This document shows, one piece after another, positions 50,248 through 64,000 of a stretch of DNA of 64,000 nucleotides. Both the position numbers and the translations under genes were made by a program. Location of the stretch: assembly GCF_003028575.1 (NCBI RefSeq), contig NZ_PYUD01000002.1:310001-374000 (forward strand), written 5' to 3'. How positions within the stretch are numbered: the stretch's first letter is position 1; each line of letters begins with the position of its first letter. This DNA is from Halomonas urumqiensis (GTDB lineage Bacteria > Pseudomonadota > Gammaproteobacteria > Pseudomonadales > Halomonadaceae). Below the pieces are notes generated by a model, which worked only from the letters and a program-made list of their open reading frames with translations, had not been told where the DNA came from and searched no databases.

Positions 50248-50661
50248 CTAGCCATTGCTGCCGTTGGCGGGATCAAGTGACACATGATTGTCCTGCCTTG
50301 CCGATTTGCGAACGTCTTTCGCCAGACGACGCCACATACCTTGTAGCTGCCGAAACAGGGTGTCGTTGTCCAGTTCGCCGACGCCACGTCGGGCCAGCAA
50401 GACGATATCGACGTCAGGCAGTTGATGTTGCCGGTGCCGGACGGACTCGCGAGCGATTCGTTTGAGACGGTTACGATCGACAGCGCGGCGCAGGTTCTTC
50501 TTGCTGATGACGAGCCCCAGGCGTGGATGACCCATTGCGTTCGGACTTGCCAGGACCAACAGACCCTTGCCATGGACCTTGAAGGCCGCTGTATCGAAAA
50601 CGTGACGATAATCCCCGGCCGTCAGCAGTCGCAGACGGCGGGGGAAAGCCTGAGGGGACAA
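50248..50661 (-). CDS. rnpA: Ribonuclease P protein component
   Basis: Basic protein cofactor of the RNase P ribozyme. The frame contains RRLRLLTAGDYRHVFDTA, HPRLGLVISKKNLRRAVDRN and RLKRIARESVRHRQ, the RNR signature. No ATG exists near the expected N-terminus. TTG 50661 gives 137 residues and fits family length; CTG 50679, overlapping the rpmH stop, gives 143. Gene order rpmH-rnpA-yidC is universal. Confidence 0.93.
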   Translation of the reverse strand: MSPQAFPRRLRLLTAGDYRHVFDTAAFKVHGKGLLVLASPNAMGHPRLGLVISKKNLRRAVDRNRLKRIARESVRHRQHQLPDVDIVLLARRGVGELDNDTLFRQLQGMWRRLAKDVRKSARQDNHVSLDPANGSNG

Positions 50662-50675
50662 CTGCGTGTCCCGGA

Positions 50676-50810
50676 TCAGGCGCTCAGGCGCTTGCGCCCC
50701 TTGGCGCGACGACGCGCCAGAACGGCACGACCATTCTTGGTGGCCATACGGGCACGGAAGCCGTGCACGCGCTTGCGCTTGAGGACGCTTGGCTGAAATG
50801 TGCGTTTCAT
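50676..50810 (-). CDS. rpmH: 50S ribosomal protein L34
   Basis: 44-residue basic ribosomal protein: [18 protein letters not shown], then [18 protein letters not shown] and KGRKRLSA. Nearly invariant among gammaproteobacteria. First gene of the rpmH-rnpA-yidC unit, transcribed away from dnaA. Confidence 0.98.
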   Translation of the reverse strand: MKRTFQPSVLKRKRVHGFRARMATKNGRAVLARRRAKGRKRLSA

Positions 50811-51326
50811 AACTCGTTAATCCCACGTGGTTTTTAGGGCAAATTGACAACATAGAGGCGTCCGGATGACGTGTTGGCCATCCGGGGGTGTTCGGCTCAA
50901 GACCGGAAATTGTAGTGATTTCGCGGCCAAGGTGCAATTTTTCCGTTCCGCCCCCGGAACAGGTGCGACCTGAGACCTGCGGGATGTACCGGTGGTAAAC
51001 CATCACGACCATTGTTTAGCGATTGATGTTGTTATCAATACTGGGGATAGTATCTGTGCATAACAAACCATATGCATTTAAAATCAATTACTTGCTGCAT
51101 AGCAATAACAGTGGATAAATGTAGCGTGACGCGAGCCGCCGCCGGAGATTCCCTGTGGAAGCCGCGGGCGCTAAATCCACCTCCCTGATCCAGGCATCAC
51201 CTGGCATGGCATTCCCCCTGGCCCCGGATGTGTTTTCCACAACATGGAGGAAAGCTGGCGGGGTGTGGATAACCCTGCCCCCGGGAGATACAATATGCGG
51301 TCATTTTCCATCTATGGTGAGGTCGC
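50811..51326. other. rpmH-dnaA intergenic region, second oriC candidate and dnaA promoter
   Basis: About 515 bases without genes between divergent rpmH and dnaA, where Pseudomonas oriC lies. DnaA boxes seen: 51056-51064 (TTATGCACA, minus), 51110-51118 (TTATCCACT, minus), 51233-51241 (TTTTCCACA, plus) and 51264-51272 (TTATCCACA, minus, perfect). 51003-51120 is AT-rich. The two boxes nearest dnaA could serve DnaA autoregulation. Confidence 0.7.
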
Positions 51327-52820
51327 GTGTCGCTCGCTCTCTGGCAACAGTGTCTTGAAACCCTGCAGGATGAACTGAGTTCCCAACAGTTCAATACCTG
51401 GATCCGCCCCTTGCAGGCGGAGGAGGGTCAGGCCAGTGAGCTATGCCTGCTGGCACCGAATCGATTCGTGCGTGACTGGGTAAGTGACAAGTATGCCAAG
51501 CGCATCGGTGAATTGATGCGTGAGCTTGCGCCTGCCAAGCCTCCCAAGGTAGTGCTCACGGTGGGCAGCCGGCGGACCGCGCCACGACCACAGCCTCGCG
51601 AGTTGGGGAATCCCGTCTCGGCTAGCCCTCGTCGACCCGGGGCACCCGCCGTGCATGTGGCGCCGCGTGGAGATGTGGCCGACGAGCGCGAGATCGACTC
51701 ACAACGCGAAGCTAATCAGTCTACCGGCAATATCGACCCGTCGCCTGCACGGCGTCCCGGTAGTGAGCGGCAAGTCCAGGTAGAGGGTAGCCTCAAGCAT
51801 AACAGCGGCTTGAACCCCAATTTCACTTTCGAGACCTTCGTCGAGGGCAAGTCGAACCAGTTGGCCAGGGCAGCCTCGCGCCAGGTGTCCGAGAACCCTG
51901 GTGGTGCCTACAATCCGCTGTTCCTCTATGGTGGCGTCGGCCTCGGCAAGACCCACCTGATGCATGCCGTGGGCAACGCATTGGCGACTCGTCGTGAGAA
52001 TGCGCGCGTGGTCTACCTTCACTCAGAGCGGTTCGTGGCCGACATGGTCAAGGCGCTGCAACTCAACGCTATCAATGATTTCAAGCGCTTCTATCGAAGC
52101 GTCGATGCCTTGCTGATCGATGACATCCAGTTCTTCGCCGGCAAGGAGCGCTCACAGGAGGAGTTCTTCCACACCTTCAATGCGTTACTCGAAGGTGGAC
52201 AGCAGATGATCCTGACATCCGACAGATATCCCAAGGAAATCAGTGGGGTGGAGGAGCGTCTCAAGTCCCGCTTCGGATGGGGGCTGACGGTTGCCATCGA
52301 GCCTCCCGAGCTCGAGACACGTGTGGCGATCCTCATGAAGAAGGCCGACCAGGCCAAGGTCGATCTCCCTCACGACGCAGCTTTCTTCATCGCTCAGAAG
52401 ATTCGCTCCAATGTTCGCGAACTCGAAGGCGCCTTGAAGAAGGTGATAGCCGATTCCCATTTCATGGGTAAGCCCATCACCCAGGATTTCATTCGTGAAT
52501 CGCTGAAGGACCTGCTGGCCCTCCAGGACAAGCAGGTGGGGGTGGACAATATTCAGCGCACGGTGGCCGAGTACTACAAGATCAAGCTATCGGATCTGCT
52601 TTCCAAGCGCCGTTCGCGTTCAGTAGCAAGGCCACGCCAGGTAGCCATGGCGCTTGCCAAGGAGCTCACCAACCACAGCCTGCCCGAAATAGGCGATGCC
52701 TTCGGCGGCAGGGATCACACCACGGTGCTGCATGCCTGCCGCAAGGTGCAGTCGTTGCAGGAAGAGAGCGCGGATATTCGTGAGGATTACAAGAATCTAC
52801 TGAGACTGTTGACCAGTTGA
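51327..52820 (+). CDS. dnaA: Chromosomal replication initiator DnaA
   Basis: AAA+ initiator that binds DnaA boxes and opens oriC. It has 497 residues from GTG 51327 ([20 protein letters not shown] in translation). Domain I is 1-~85, and the long polar domain II spans ~85-160. Domain III has Walker [16 protein letters not shown], Walker [14 protein letters not shown] and [10 protein letters not shown]. Domain IV has the signature [14 protein letters not shown]. Confidence 0.99.
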   Translation: MSLALWQQCLETLQDELSSQQFNTWIRPLQAEEGQASELCLLAPNRFVRDWVSDKYAKRIGELMRELAPAKPPKVVLTVGSRRTAPRPQPRELGNPVSASPRRPGAPAVHVAPRGDVADEREIDSQREANQSTGNIDPSPARRPGSERQVQVEGSLKHNSGLNPNFTFETFVEGKSNQLARAASRQVSENPGGAYNPLFLYGGVGLGKTHLMHAVGNALATRRENARVVYLHSERFVADMVKALQLNAINDFKRFYRSVDALLIDDIQFFAGKERSQEEFFHTFNALLEGGQQMILTSDRYPKEISGVEERLKSRFGWGLTVAIEPPELETRVAILMKKADQAKVDLPHDAAFFIAQKIRSNVRELEGALKKVIADSHFMGKPITQDFIRESLKDLLALQDKQVGVDNIQRTVAEYYKIKLSDLLSKRRSRSVARPRQVAMALAKELTNHSLPEIGDAFGGRDHTTVLHACRKVQSLQEESADIREDYKNLLRLLTS

Positions 52821-52935
52821 CCGACAAGCGTGCGTTTCAGTCTCCTTTTCGGATACATTTTCTATACAACTATGTGACGCCGTTCGGCCAGAGCCGCGCC
52901 GGCCTCAACCCTTCAGGACAAGACGTGGAGCCGAC

Positions 52936-54039
52936 ATGAAATTTTCCATCTCCCGCGAAGCGCTGCTGCGCCCGTTGACGCTGGTCGCAGGCGTTGTCGA
53001 AAGGCGCCAGACCTTGCCGGTTCTCTCCAATGTGCTGATCCAGGTGGAGCAGGATCAGGTGGCGCTGACGGGTACCGACCTGGAGGTCGAGCTGATCGGG
53101 CGTACCGTGGCAAGTCAGGTGGATGAGCCGGGAGCAGTCACCGTGCCGGCGCGTAAGCTGATGGATATCTGCAAGTCGCTACCGGATCAGTGCGAGATCC
53201 AGCTTTCGCTGGAGGAGGGGCGGGCAGTACTGCGTAGCGGTCGTTCGCGCTTTACCCTGTCGACGTTGCCTGTCGCGGAGTTTCCCAACATCGAAGACAG
53301 CCAGGGCAGCACCGAATTCAGTCTTCCGCGCGGTGTTCTCAAGCAACTCATCGATGCCACCTCGTTCGCCATGGCTCAGCAGGATGTGCGCTATTACCTT
53401 AACGGCATGCTGCTGGAGATGCGTACCAACCTGGTGCGCGCAGTCGCCACGGACGGTCACCGTCTGGCGGTCAGCTCTCGTTCCGCGGAGATTCAGGTCG
53501 AACCCGCACAGAAATTGATTGTGCCTCGCAAGGGCATTCTCGAGCTCGTTCGCCTGCTCGATGATGGTGATGAGCCAGTCAGCCTCACCCTGGGTGCCAG
53601 CCATGTGCGCGCCCATACCGGAGATTTCACGTTCACCTCCAAGCTGGTGGACGGCAAGTTTCCTGATTACGAGCGAGTGGTTCCGCGTGGAGGAGACAAG
53701 GTATTCATCGCCGAGCGGGCCGAATTGCGACAAATACTGTCGCGCTCGGCGATCCTCTCCAATGAAAAATATCGCGGTGTACGCCTGTACCTCGAAGAAG
53801 GCAACCTGAGGGTAATGGCCAACAACCCCGAGCAGGAAGAGGCTGAAGAAAACATTGGCATCGAGTACAGCGGACCTGCCATGGAGATTGGCTTCAACGT
53901 GGGGTACTTGGTTGACGTGCTCAATGTGCTGGACGAGGACCGGGTGCAAATGACCCTGGCCGACCCCAACAGCAGTGCGCTCCTGGAGGAGCCGGGTGGG
54001 GGTGATGCCCTCTATGTCGTCATGCCAATGCGCCTCTGA
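52936..54039 (+). CDS. dnaN: DNA polymerase III beta sliding clamp
   Basis: Ring clamp for replicative polymerase. It has 367 residues with the three repeated clamp domains. The N-terminus MKFSISREALLRPLTLVAGV and the C-terminal YVVMPMRL are typical. GTGGAG lies upstream of ATG 52936. It follows dnaA by 115 bases. Confidence 0.98.
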   Translation: MKFSISREALLRPLTLVAGVVERRQTLPVLSNVLIQVEQDQVALTGTDLEVELIGRTVASQVDEPGAVTVPARKLMDICKSLPDQCEIQLSLEEGRAVLRSGRSRFTLSTLPVAEFPNIEDSQGSTEFSLPRGVLKQLIDATSFAMAQQDVRYYLNGMLLEMRTNLVRAVATDGHRLAVSSRSAEIQVEPAQKLIVPRKGILELVRLLDDGDEPVSLTLGASHVRAHTGDFTFTSKLVDGKFPDYERVVPRGGDKVFIAERAELRQILSRSAILSNEKYRGVRLYLEEGNLRVMANNPEQEEAEENIGIEYSGPAMEIGFNVGYLVDVLNVLDEDRVQMTLADPNSSALLEEPGGGDALYVVMPMRL

Positions 54040-54093
54040 TCTCAGGCATCCCATTGGCCCCTATTCACGGCACGTGGGCTGCTGAGGCATTTC

Positions 54094-57641
<3,548 letters not shown>

Positions 57642-57682
57642 TGGTGATGTGAACACGCCTGACATGGTGATGAATGCTGATA

Positions 57683-57698
57683 TGTTCCACGTGAAACA
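57683..57698. other. parS: parS site 3 (after gyrB)
   Basis: TGTTCCACGTGAAACA, one mismatch from the perfect palindrome. Confidence 0.9.
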
Positions 57699-57760
57699 TC
57701 GCTGAAAGGAAATCAGCCATTCAGCAGCTTGGCTTCAGTACCACCTCTCGATGACGATGT

Positions 57761-57797
57761 AAAAGCCCCTATCGGACAATACCGTAGGGGCTTTTTC
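57761..57797 (+). terminator. Rho-independent terminator of gyrB
   Basis: AAAAGCCCCTA and TAGGGGCTTTT with inner CGG/CCG pairing, followed by a T-run on the plus strand. It ends the dnaA-dnaN-recF-gyrB unit. Confidence 0.92.
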
Positions 57798-57877
57798 TTG
57801 TGCGCAGATGGCGTGGTTGAAGATGTAGCCAGGCTCACGGGCTTTGCCCAAGTGCCTATGCTTTACTGCGGGTTTGC

Positions 57878-58444
57878 TTATGTTGACGATTGCCCACCAG
57901 CGAGCAGCCAGTCCACGAACGCTGAGAGGTCGTCGAAAATTACAGCGTTATCGAGCCCAACGCCTTTGGCTAGCGTTTTCTCTCCCTTGCCTGTCTTTAC
58001 CAATGCGCCGTGGCAACCCATGGGCTCACCGGCCTGAAGGTCACGAAGACTGTCTCCCACCATCCAGCTTCCTTTCAGAGTCTCCAAACCGAGTGTATCG
58101 CGAATCTCTTCGAGCAAGCCGGGTAGCGGTTTTCGGCACTTGCAGCCATCATCGGGGCCATGAGGGCAGTAGGCAATGTGGTCAATCTGTCCTCCAGCCT
58201 GATTCACTAGACGCATCAGTACCCGATGCATGGCATCAAGTGTATCGATATCGAAATAGCCCCTAGCGATGCCGGATTGGTTGGTCGCTACGGCAACTGA
58301 CCAGCCTGCACGGCACAAGCGTGCAATGGCCTCGATTGCACTTGGATACGGCAACCATTCGTCGAGGCTCTTCACATAGCTGTCCGAGTCCTGGTTGATG
58401 ACACCATCGCGGTCGAGGATGACGAGCCTTTCGGGGGAGGGCAT
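57878..58444 (-). CDS. gmhB: D-glycero-beta-D-manno-heptose-1,7-bisphosphate 7-phosphatase
   Basis: HAD-family phosphatase in ADP-heptose synthesis for LPS core. It has 188 residues. The nucleophile motif is VILDRDGVINQD, followed by VATNQSGIARGYF. The zinc-binding loop CPHGPDDGCKCRKPLPG marks GmhB, and MVGDSLRDLQAG is the last HAD motif. ATG 58444 is the correct start; the frame upstream to 58546 only translates two parS sites. It cooperates with hldD and waaF nearby. Confidence 0.96.
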   Translation of the reverse strand: MPSPERLVILDRDGVINQDSDSYVKSLDEWLPYPSAIEAIARLCRAGWSVAVATNQSGIARGYFDIDTLDAMHRVLMRLVNQAGGQIDHIAYCPHGPDDGCKCRKPLPGLLEEIRDTLGLETLKGSWMVGDSLRDLQAGEPMGCHGALVKTGKGEKTLAKGVGLDNAVIFDDLSAFVDWLLAGGQSST

Positions 58445-58484
58445 GGCGTGGTTCCAACGTTGCTTGATGCTGTGAATGGCGCAG

Positions 58485-58500
58485 TGTTTCACGTGAAACA
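58485..58500. other. parS: parS site 4 (upstream of gmhB)
   Basis: TGTTTCACGTGAAACA, perfect palindrome, 41 bases before the gmhB start; it may affect that promoter. Confidence 0.95.
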
Positions 58501-58529
58501 TGGCCTGCCAAGAAGATATCGAACCCCGA

Positions 58530-58545
58530 TGTTCCACGTGAAACA
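58530..58545. other. parS: parS site 5 (upstream of gmhB)
   Basis: TGTTCCACGTGAAACA, one mismatch, 29 bases from site 4. Confidence 0.92.
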
Positions 58546-58574
58546 TCGATGCCTGAATAACGCGATGTAGAGAC

Positions 58575-58610
58575 TAAAAAACCGGCGAGTCATGCCTGAC
58601 TCGCCGGTTA
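58575..58610 (-). terminator. Rho-independent terminator of glyQ-glyS
   Basis: AACCGGCGAGTCA (58580-58592) and TGACTCGCCGGTT (58597-58609) form a perfect 13-bp stem with a four-base loop, followed by a run of T on the minus strand, 21 bases after the glyS stop. Confidence 0.95.
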
Positions 58611-58630
58611 TGAGGCGCTACAAACTCCGG

Positions 58631-60696
58631 TTACTGCTGAAGCTCAGCGATATCGGCGACTTCCAGGAAAAGAGCACGCAGGCTGGACAGCAAGGCTAGG
58701 CGGTTGTTGCGCACTGCGTCATTGTCGGCCATGACCATCACTTGATCGAAGAAGGCATCCACCGGCTCGCGCAGGTTGGCCAGGGCATCCAGGGCATCCT
58801 GATACCGCCCCTCGGAAAACAGCGGCATGACGGCGGCATGCTGAGCCTTGACGGCATCATGAAGCACCTTTTCGGCCGGCTCCTGGATAAGTGAATCGTC
58901 GACCGTGCTTGCCACGTCGCCGCTCTGCTTGGCGAGGATGTTTGTCACCCGCTTGTTGGCTGCGGCAAGGGCTGTCGCCTCAGGGCGCTGGGCGAACGCA
59001 CTCACCGCCCTCAAGCGGCGGGCAAAATCCAGCGGACGCGTGACGGGACGAGCACGAACGGAGAGATAGACCTCGGCGCCAATGGCTTCTTCCTGGCCCC
59101 AGGCGCGGAAGCGGTCGAGCATGTAGCCAAGCACCTCATCCACCAGGCCCTTGGCGTAGGGAAGCTCCTGATGCTGCGCAGCGGCCAGTTCCAGCAGCTC
59201 GCGCAGGTCCAGGTCGAGTTCACCCTTGATCAGGATGTTGAGCACTCCGATAGCGGCACGACGGAGCGCAAAGGGGTCCTTGGTCCCGGTGGGGCGGGCG
59301 CCGATGCCGAAGATGCCGGTCAGCGTATCGAGCCTGTCCGCCAGCGCGAGTGCCTGCCCAGTGCGCGTGGCGGGAATGTCATCGCTGGCGAAGCGGGGCA
59401 GGTACTGCTCCTCCAGAGCCTGTGACACCTCGTCCGGCTCGCCATCGTGGGTGGCATAGTAGCGACCCATGATTCCCTGGAGCTCAGGGAACTCGAGCAC
59501 CATTTCGGTGACCAGGTCGCACTTGGCAAGCTCGGCGGCGCGCCGTGCATGGGCGACGTCGCCATCGATGCGGCCTGCGATGAAGGCGGCGACGGCCGCG
59601 TTTCTGTGTGCCTTGTCGGCCAGGGTGCCGAGCTGCTTCTGAAACACCACCCCCGACAGGCTCTCGATGCGATCGGCTAGGGGGCGGCGTCGGTCGGTGT
59701 CGTAGAAGAAGGCGGCATCGGCCAGGCGCGGACGAATCACCTTCTCGTTGCCTTCGATCACCAGTTGCGGGTCGCTGCTGTCGATGTTCGAGATGGTGAT
59801 GAACAACGGCTTGAGACGGCCCTGATCATCCAGGAGGTGGAAGTACTTCTGATTGGCCTTCATCGAGGAGATCAGGCACTCGGCGGGCACTTCGAGGAAG
59901 CGCTCGTCGAAGCTGCCGGTGAGCGCCACCGGCCACTCCACCAAGCCGCTGACCTCGACCAGCAGGTCCTCGTCAATGACCGCGACGGCATCCTGAACTT
60001 CCGCCTCGGCCAGTACCTGCTCGCGAATGCGCTCGCGCCGCTTGTCGCGGTCGGCGATCACCCAGGCATTCTCCAGTGACGCCAGGTAGTCGTCGGCATG
60101 GAGGAGTTCGATGGCTTCTGGTGCATGGAAGCGATGGCCGCGCGTGGTACGACCGGCATTCAGGCCCAGGGCGCTTGCCTCGACCACCTGGTCACCGTAG
60201 AGCATCACCAGCCAATGCACGGGACGCGAGAACTCGACCCTGGAGGCACCCCAGCGCATGTTCTTGGGGACTGGCAGGGCATTGATGGCCTTCTCGACGA
60301 TGGCGGGCAGCAGCGACGTCGTCGGGTCACCGAGTTGCTGTTCGCGAAAGCCAAGCCAGGTGCCCTTGTCGGTTTCGAGGTGAATAAGGTCACTGACCTC
60401 GACGCCACACGAACGGGCGAAACCTTCGGCGGCCTTGGTGGCCTTGCCATCCTTGAAGGCGGCAGCCAATGCCGGGCCGCGCTTCTCGATTTCGCGGTCG
60501 GGTTGCTTGTCGACAAGCTCATCGATCATCACTGCGAGGCGGCGCGGGGTGGCATAGGCGCGGACGTGGCCATGGCCAACATCGGCGTCGGCAAGACCAC
60601 GACGGATGCCGTCAGCCAGTGCATCGGAGAGGGTATCGATGGCGCTTGGCGGCAACTCCTCGACGCCCAGTTCAACCAGTAGGGTGTTGGTAGCCA

Positions 60697-60697
<1 letters not shown>
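58631..60697 (-). CDS. glyS: Glycyl-tRNA synthetase beta subunit
   Basis: tRNA-binding subunit of the alpha2beta2 glycyl-tRNA synthetase. It has 688 residues. The N-terminus LLVELGVEELPPSAI is typical, as are ISSMKANQKYFHL and the HD-like region ADKAHRNAA. ATG 60697 has GGAG seven bases upstream and overlaps the glyQ stop. Confidence 0.98.
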
Positions 60698-61674
<977 letters not shown>

Positions 61675-61771
61675 CGCGGGATGCACCGTTGGCCATGAAT
61701 TCACAGGGCGTCAAGTATACAATCACAGGCAGATCGGTTATAGGCGCTCTCACGAGACAGAGGAATCCTTC

Positions 61772-62728
61772 ATGATCGTAGTGACAGGCGGAGCCGGCTT
61801 CATCGGCTCGAATCTGGTCAAGGCACTCAATGCCCGTGGCCGCAATGACGTCCTGGTGGTCGACGACCTGTCCGACGGCACCAAGTTCGTCAACCTGGCG
61901 GACTGCACCCTGGGAGATTATCTCGACAAGGATGACTTCCGTGCGCGCGTGGAGGCGTCGCTGCGTGGCGAGGCGTCCAACCTGCCGCCCATCGAGGCCA
62001 TCTTCCATGAGGGGGCGTGTTCCGATACCACCGAGTGGGACGGCCGCTTCATGCTCGACAACAACTTCGAGTACTCGAAGGTGCTGCTGCATTTCTGTCA
62101 ACGCGAGGGTATCCCCTTTCTCTATGCTTCTTCGGCGGCTACCTATGGCGGTAGCGAGGTGTTCGTGGAAGCCCCTGAGCACGAGAAGCCCCTCAACGTG
62201 TATGGCTACTCGAAACTGCTGTTCGACCAGTACGTGCGCGAACGCTGGAACGAGCTGACGGCCCAGGTGGTGGGCTTTCGCTACTTCAACGTGTATGGCC
62301 CCCGTGAGCAGCACAAGGGCAAGATGGCCAGCGTCGCCTACCATCACCATACCCAGATCAGCGCCGGGCAGGATCTCAAGCTGTTCGGTGCCTGGGACGG
62401 TTACGAGGCGGGCATGCAGAGCCGCGATTTCGTCTACGTGGGGGATGTGGTGGACGTGAACCTGTGGTTTCTCGACCACCCCGGGCAGTCCGGCATCTTC
62501 AACCTGGGCTCGGGGCGCGCCGAGCCGTTCAAGGCCATCGGCGAGACGGTGACCGATTACTACGGGCGCGGCCAGATCGAGTACATCGACTTTCCAGAGG
62601 AGCTCAAGGGGCGTTATCAGAGCTACACGCGCGCCGATATCTCCCGCCTGCGCGAGGCAGGGTATTCGCGCGAGTTTCGGACCGTGGCCGAAGGCGTGAA
62701 GGACTATCTGGAGTGGCTGAATGGCTGA
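61772..62728 (+). CDS. hldD: ADP-L-glycero-D-manno-heptose 6-epimerase
   Basis: NADP-dependent epimerase that makes ADP-L-glycero-D-manno-heptose for LPS core. It has 318 residues. The Rossmann motif is [16 protein letters not shown] and the catalytic YxxxK is [31 protein letters not shown] is typical of HldD. The stop overlaps waaF. Confidence 0.98.
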   Translation: MIVVTGGAGFIGSNLVKALNARGRNDVLVVDDLSDGTKFVNLADCTLGDYLDKDDFRARVEASLRGEASNLPPIEAIFHEGACSDTTEWDGRFMLDNNFEYSKVLLHFCQREGIPFLYASSAATYGGSEVFVEAPEHEKPLNVYGYSKLLFDQYVRERWNELTAQVVGFRYFNVYGPREQHKGKMASVAYHHHTQISAGQDLKLFGAWDGYEAGMQSRDFVYVGDVVDVNLWFLDHPGQSGIFNLGSGRAEPFKAIGETVTDYYGRGQIEYIDFPEELKGRYQSYTRADISRLREAGYSREFRTVAEGVKDYLEWLNG

Positions 62729-63770
62729 GGCGCCAGGCAAGAGCGGCGAGCGAATTCTGGTCGTTGGCCCTTCCTGGGTGGGCGACATGGTGATGGCGCA
62801 GAGCCTGCTGATGACGCTCAAGGCGCGGCATCCGGGATGCCATATCGGGGTAGTGGCCCCGGCCTGGTCGACGCCGATTCTCGAGCGTATGGAACAAGTC
62901 GATGAGGTGGCGAGCCTCGAGGCCGGTCATGGAGAGTTCGGATGGCGTGCCAGGCGTGCCCTGGCACGCTCCTTGAAAGGCCGCTTTGACCGAGCCATCG
63001 TCTTGCCGCGGTCGTGGAAATCGGCACTAGTGCCATGGCTTGCCGGCATTCCACGGCGAACCGGCTTTATCGGAGAGCAGCGTTATGTGCTGCTCAATGA
63101 CCGCCGCACGCTCGACAAGCGCGTGCTCGACCAGACAGTGAAGCGGTTCGTGGCGCTGGGGGTGACGCCCGACCAGGCGGCGGTGGGTGACTTGGCGATT
63201 CCGAGGCCTTGCCTGGCGGTCGATCATGACAACTTGATCGAACTGCGTCTTGCGCATGGGCTGTCGTCGCGACCGGCCATCGGCATGATGCCAGGCGCAG
63301 AGTACGGTCCGGCCAAGCAGTGGCCGCTGGCACATTTTCGGGAGCTGGCTGGGCGGCTGGTCGCCGAAGGCTACGAAGTGCGGATACTGGGGGGGCCCAA
63401 GGACCAGCCCGCCGGCGAGGTGATCAGCGAGGGCCTGTCGCGCGTGCACAACCTGTGTGGCAAGACCCGGCTGGCCGATGCGGTCGACCTGCTGGCGGAT
63501 TGCCGCCAGGTGGTCACCAATGACTCGGGGCTGATGCATGTGGCAGCGGCGGTGGGCACCCGCATCCAGGCGATCTATGGGTCATCGTCACCGGCCTACA
63601 CGCCACCGCTGACCGACAATGCCGAGATTCATACCCTGGCGCTGTCCTGTTCGCCCTGTTTTCAGCGTACCTGCCCACTGGGGCATACGAATTGTCTCAA
63701 CCAACTGTCTCCGCAGCGGGTGCTGAGCGCGATGCAGGCCTGGCAGCGTGATGTGCTCGCCAGAGGGTGA
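62721..63770 (+). CDS. waaF: ADP-heptose--LPS heptosyltransferase II
   Basis: GT9 glycosyltransferase that adds the second heptose to the LPS inner core. It has 349 residues. Motifs are [19 protein letters not shown] at the N-terminus, [14 protein letters not shown], and the donor-site [16 protein letters not shown] with [13 protein letters not shown]. It overlaps hldD by eight bases, so the two are translated together. Confidence 0.96.
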   Translation: MAEAPGKSGERILVVGPSWVGDMVMAQSLLMTLKARHPGCHIGVVAPAWSTPILERMEQVDEVASLEAGHGEFGWRARRALARSLKGRFDRAIVLPRSWKSALVPWLAGIPRRTGFIGEQRYVLLNDRRTLDKRVLDQTVKRFVALGVTPDQAAVGDLAIPRPCLAVDHDNLIELRLAHGLSSRPAIGMMPGAEYGPAKQWPLAHFRELAGRLVAEGYEVRILGGPKDQPAGEVISEGLSRVHNLCGKTRLADAVDLLADCRQVVTNDSGLMHVAAAVGTRIQAIYGSSSPAYTPPLTDNAEIHTLALSCSPCFQRTCPLGHTNCLNQLSPQRVLSAMQAWQRDVLARG

Positions 63771-63780
63771 GCCTGCAGGC

Positions 63781-64000
63781 TTACTGGACCTCGGCAGGCT
63801 CTTCCTCGGTGGCGTCCTGCGGGGTTTCGACGACCTGCGGTGCAGGCTCCTCCGCATCGCTTTCGGCACCTGCCGGCACCAGGCCCTCCCACAGGCGCTG
63901 CTGAAGCCCGGTTTCCTCGCGCATGCGCTCGGCCAGCTCATCCATTCCGTGACGCTCGAGCAAGGTAGAGCGATTCGACAGCAGTGACGTGCCAAGCCCG
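63781..64000 (-). CDS. C-terminus of an unidentified protein (partial, runs off right edge)
   Basis: The frame is open from the stop at 63781 to the window edge (about 73 codons). The visible part has a helical stretch (LLERHGMDELAERMREETG, then LQQRLWEGLV) and a very acidic tail rich in E, P and A (ESDAEEPAPQ, EEEPAEVQ). It converges on waaF with ten bases between. No family recognised. Confidence 0.6.
   Translation of the reverse strand, partial: GLGTSLLSNRSTLLERHGMDELAERMREETGLQQRLWEGLVPAGAESDAEEPAPQVVETPQDATEEEPAEVQ

Noticed and set aside
58445..58546. N-terminal extension of GmhB reading MFHVEH and MFHVKH
   Set aside because: These residues are just translations of parS sites 4 and 5; the family start is MPSPERLVILDRDG.

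Overview
The window is GC-rich gammaproteobacterial chromosome from around the replication origin. Gene content, gene order and acidic proteins suggest a halophile of the Halomonadaceae (Halomonas-like) or a close relative; this is inference, as no rRNA gene is present. The order glmS-glmU ... atpCDGAHFEBI-parB-parA-rsmG-mnmG ... mnmE-yidC-rnpA-rpmH-dnaA-dnaN-recF-gyrB-gmhB-glyS-glyQ is the origin-proximal order known from Pseudomonas and relatives, but with a block of about 20 kb between mnmG and mnmE.

Layout. 1-5944 (minus): the first 1,981 codons of a giant two-partner-secretion adhesin (FHA type, GLUG repeats), running off the left edge, with an AraC-type regulator just upstream. 7463-14249 (minus): cell-wall precursor and envelope genes glmS, glmU, apbE, uppP, then mgtE. 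14301-21464 (minus): the complete F1Fo ATP synthase operon with its terminator. 21606-25947 (minus): parB, parA, rsmG, mnmG. 26038-26460: a gene-free, DnaA-box-rich region, a candidate oriC. 26522-28879 (minus): polar amino-acid ABC transporter. 28975-30487 (minus): erpA, argC. 30819-36610 (plus): ClC protein, hemJ, thiD, hemL and a P-loop kinase. 36654-42500: curli locus with csgD-csgE-csgF-csgG-csgB-csgA on one strand, a second CsgD-like regulator and a small secreted protein on the opposite strand that may be a curli inhibitor. 43008-46707 (plus): rdgB, hemW, an OmpA-type lipoprotein, rlmJ. 46823-50810 (minus): mnmE, yidC, a small coupled ORF, rnpA, rpmH. 50811-51326: second DnaA-box region. 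51327-57641 (plus): dnaA, dnaN, recF, gyrB. 57878-63770: gmhB, glyS, glyQ (minus) and hldD, waaF (plus). The right edge holds the C-terminus of an unidentified protein.

How the genes fit together. ParA and ParB (21.6-23.3 kb) have their likely targets in five parS sites at 54.5-58.5 kb, two inside recF. GmhB and HldD act in heptose activation and WaaF uses the product for LPS core. GlmS and GlmU make UDP-GlcNAc and UppP recycles undecaprenyl phosphate. The adhesin and the curli locus are two separate surface-attachment systems. I found no transposase, integrase, CRISPR array, tRNA or rRNA gene.

Most unusual points: an in-frame second copy of the MnmE C-terminal motif beyond the mnmE stop codon; a 38-bp near-palindrome between csgG and csgB built from split parS-like half-sites; two CsgD paralogues with a CsgC/CsgH-like candidate between them and csgA; about 1-kb tandem modules in the adhesin; perfect DnaA boxes scattered through 24.8-51.3 kb; and a 58-codon ORF where yidD is normally found.
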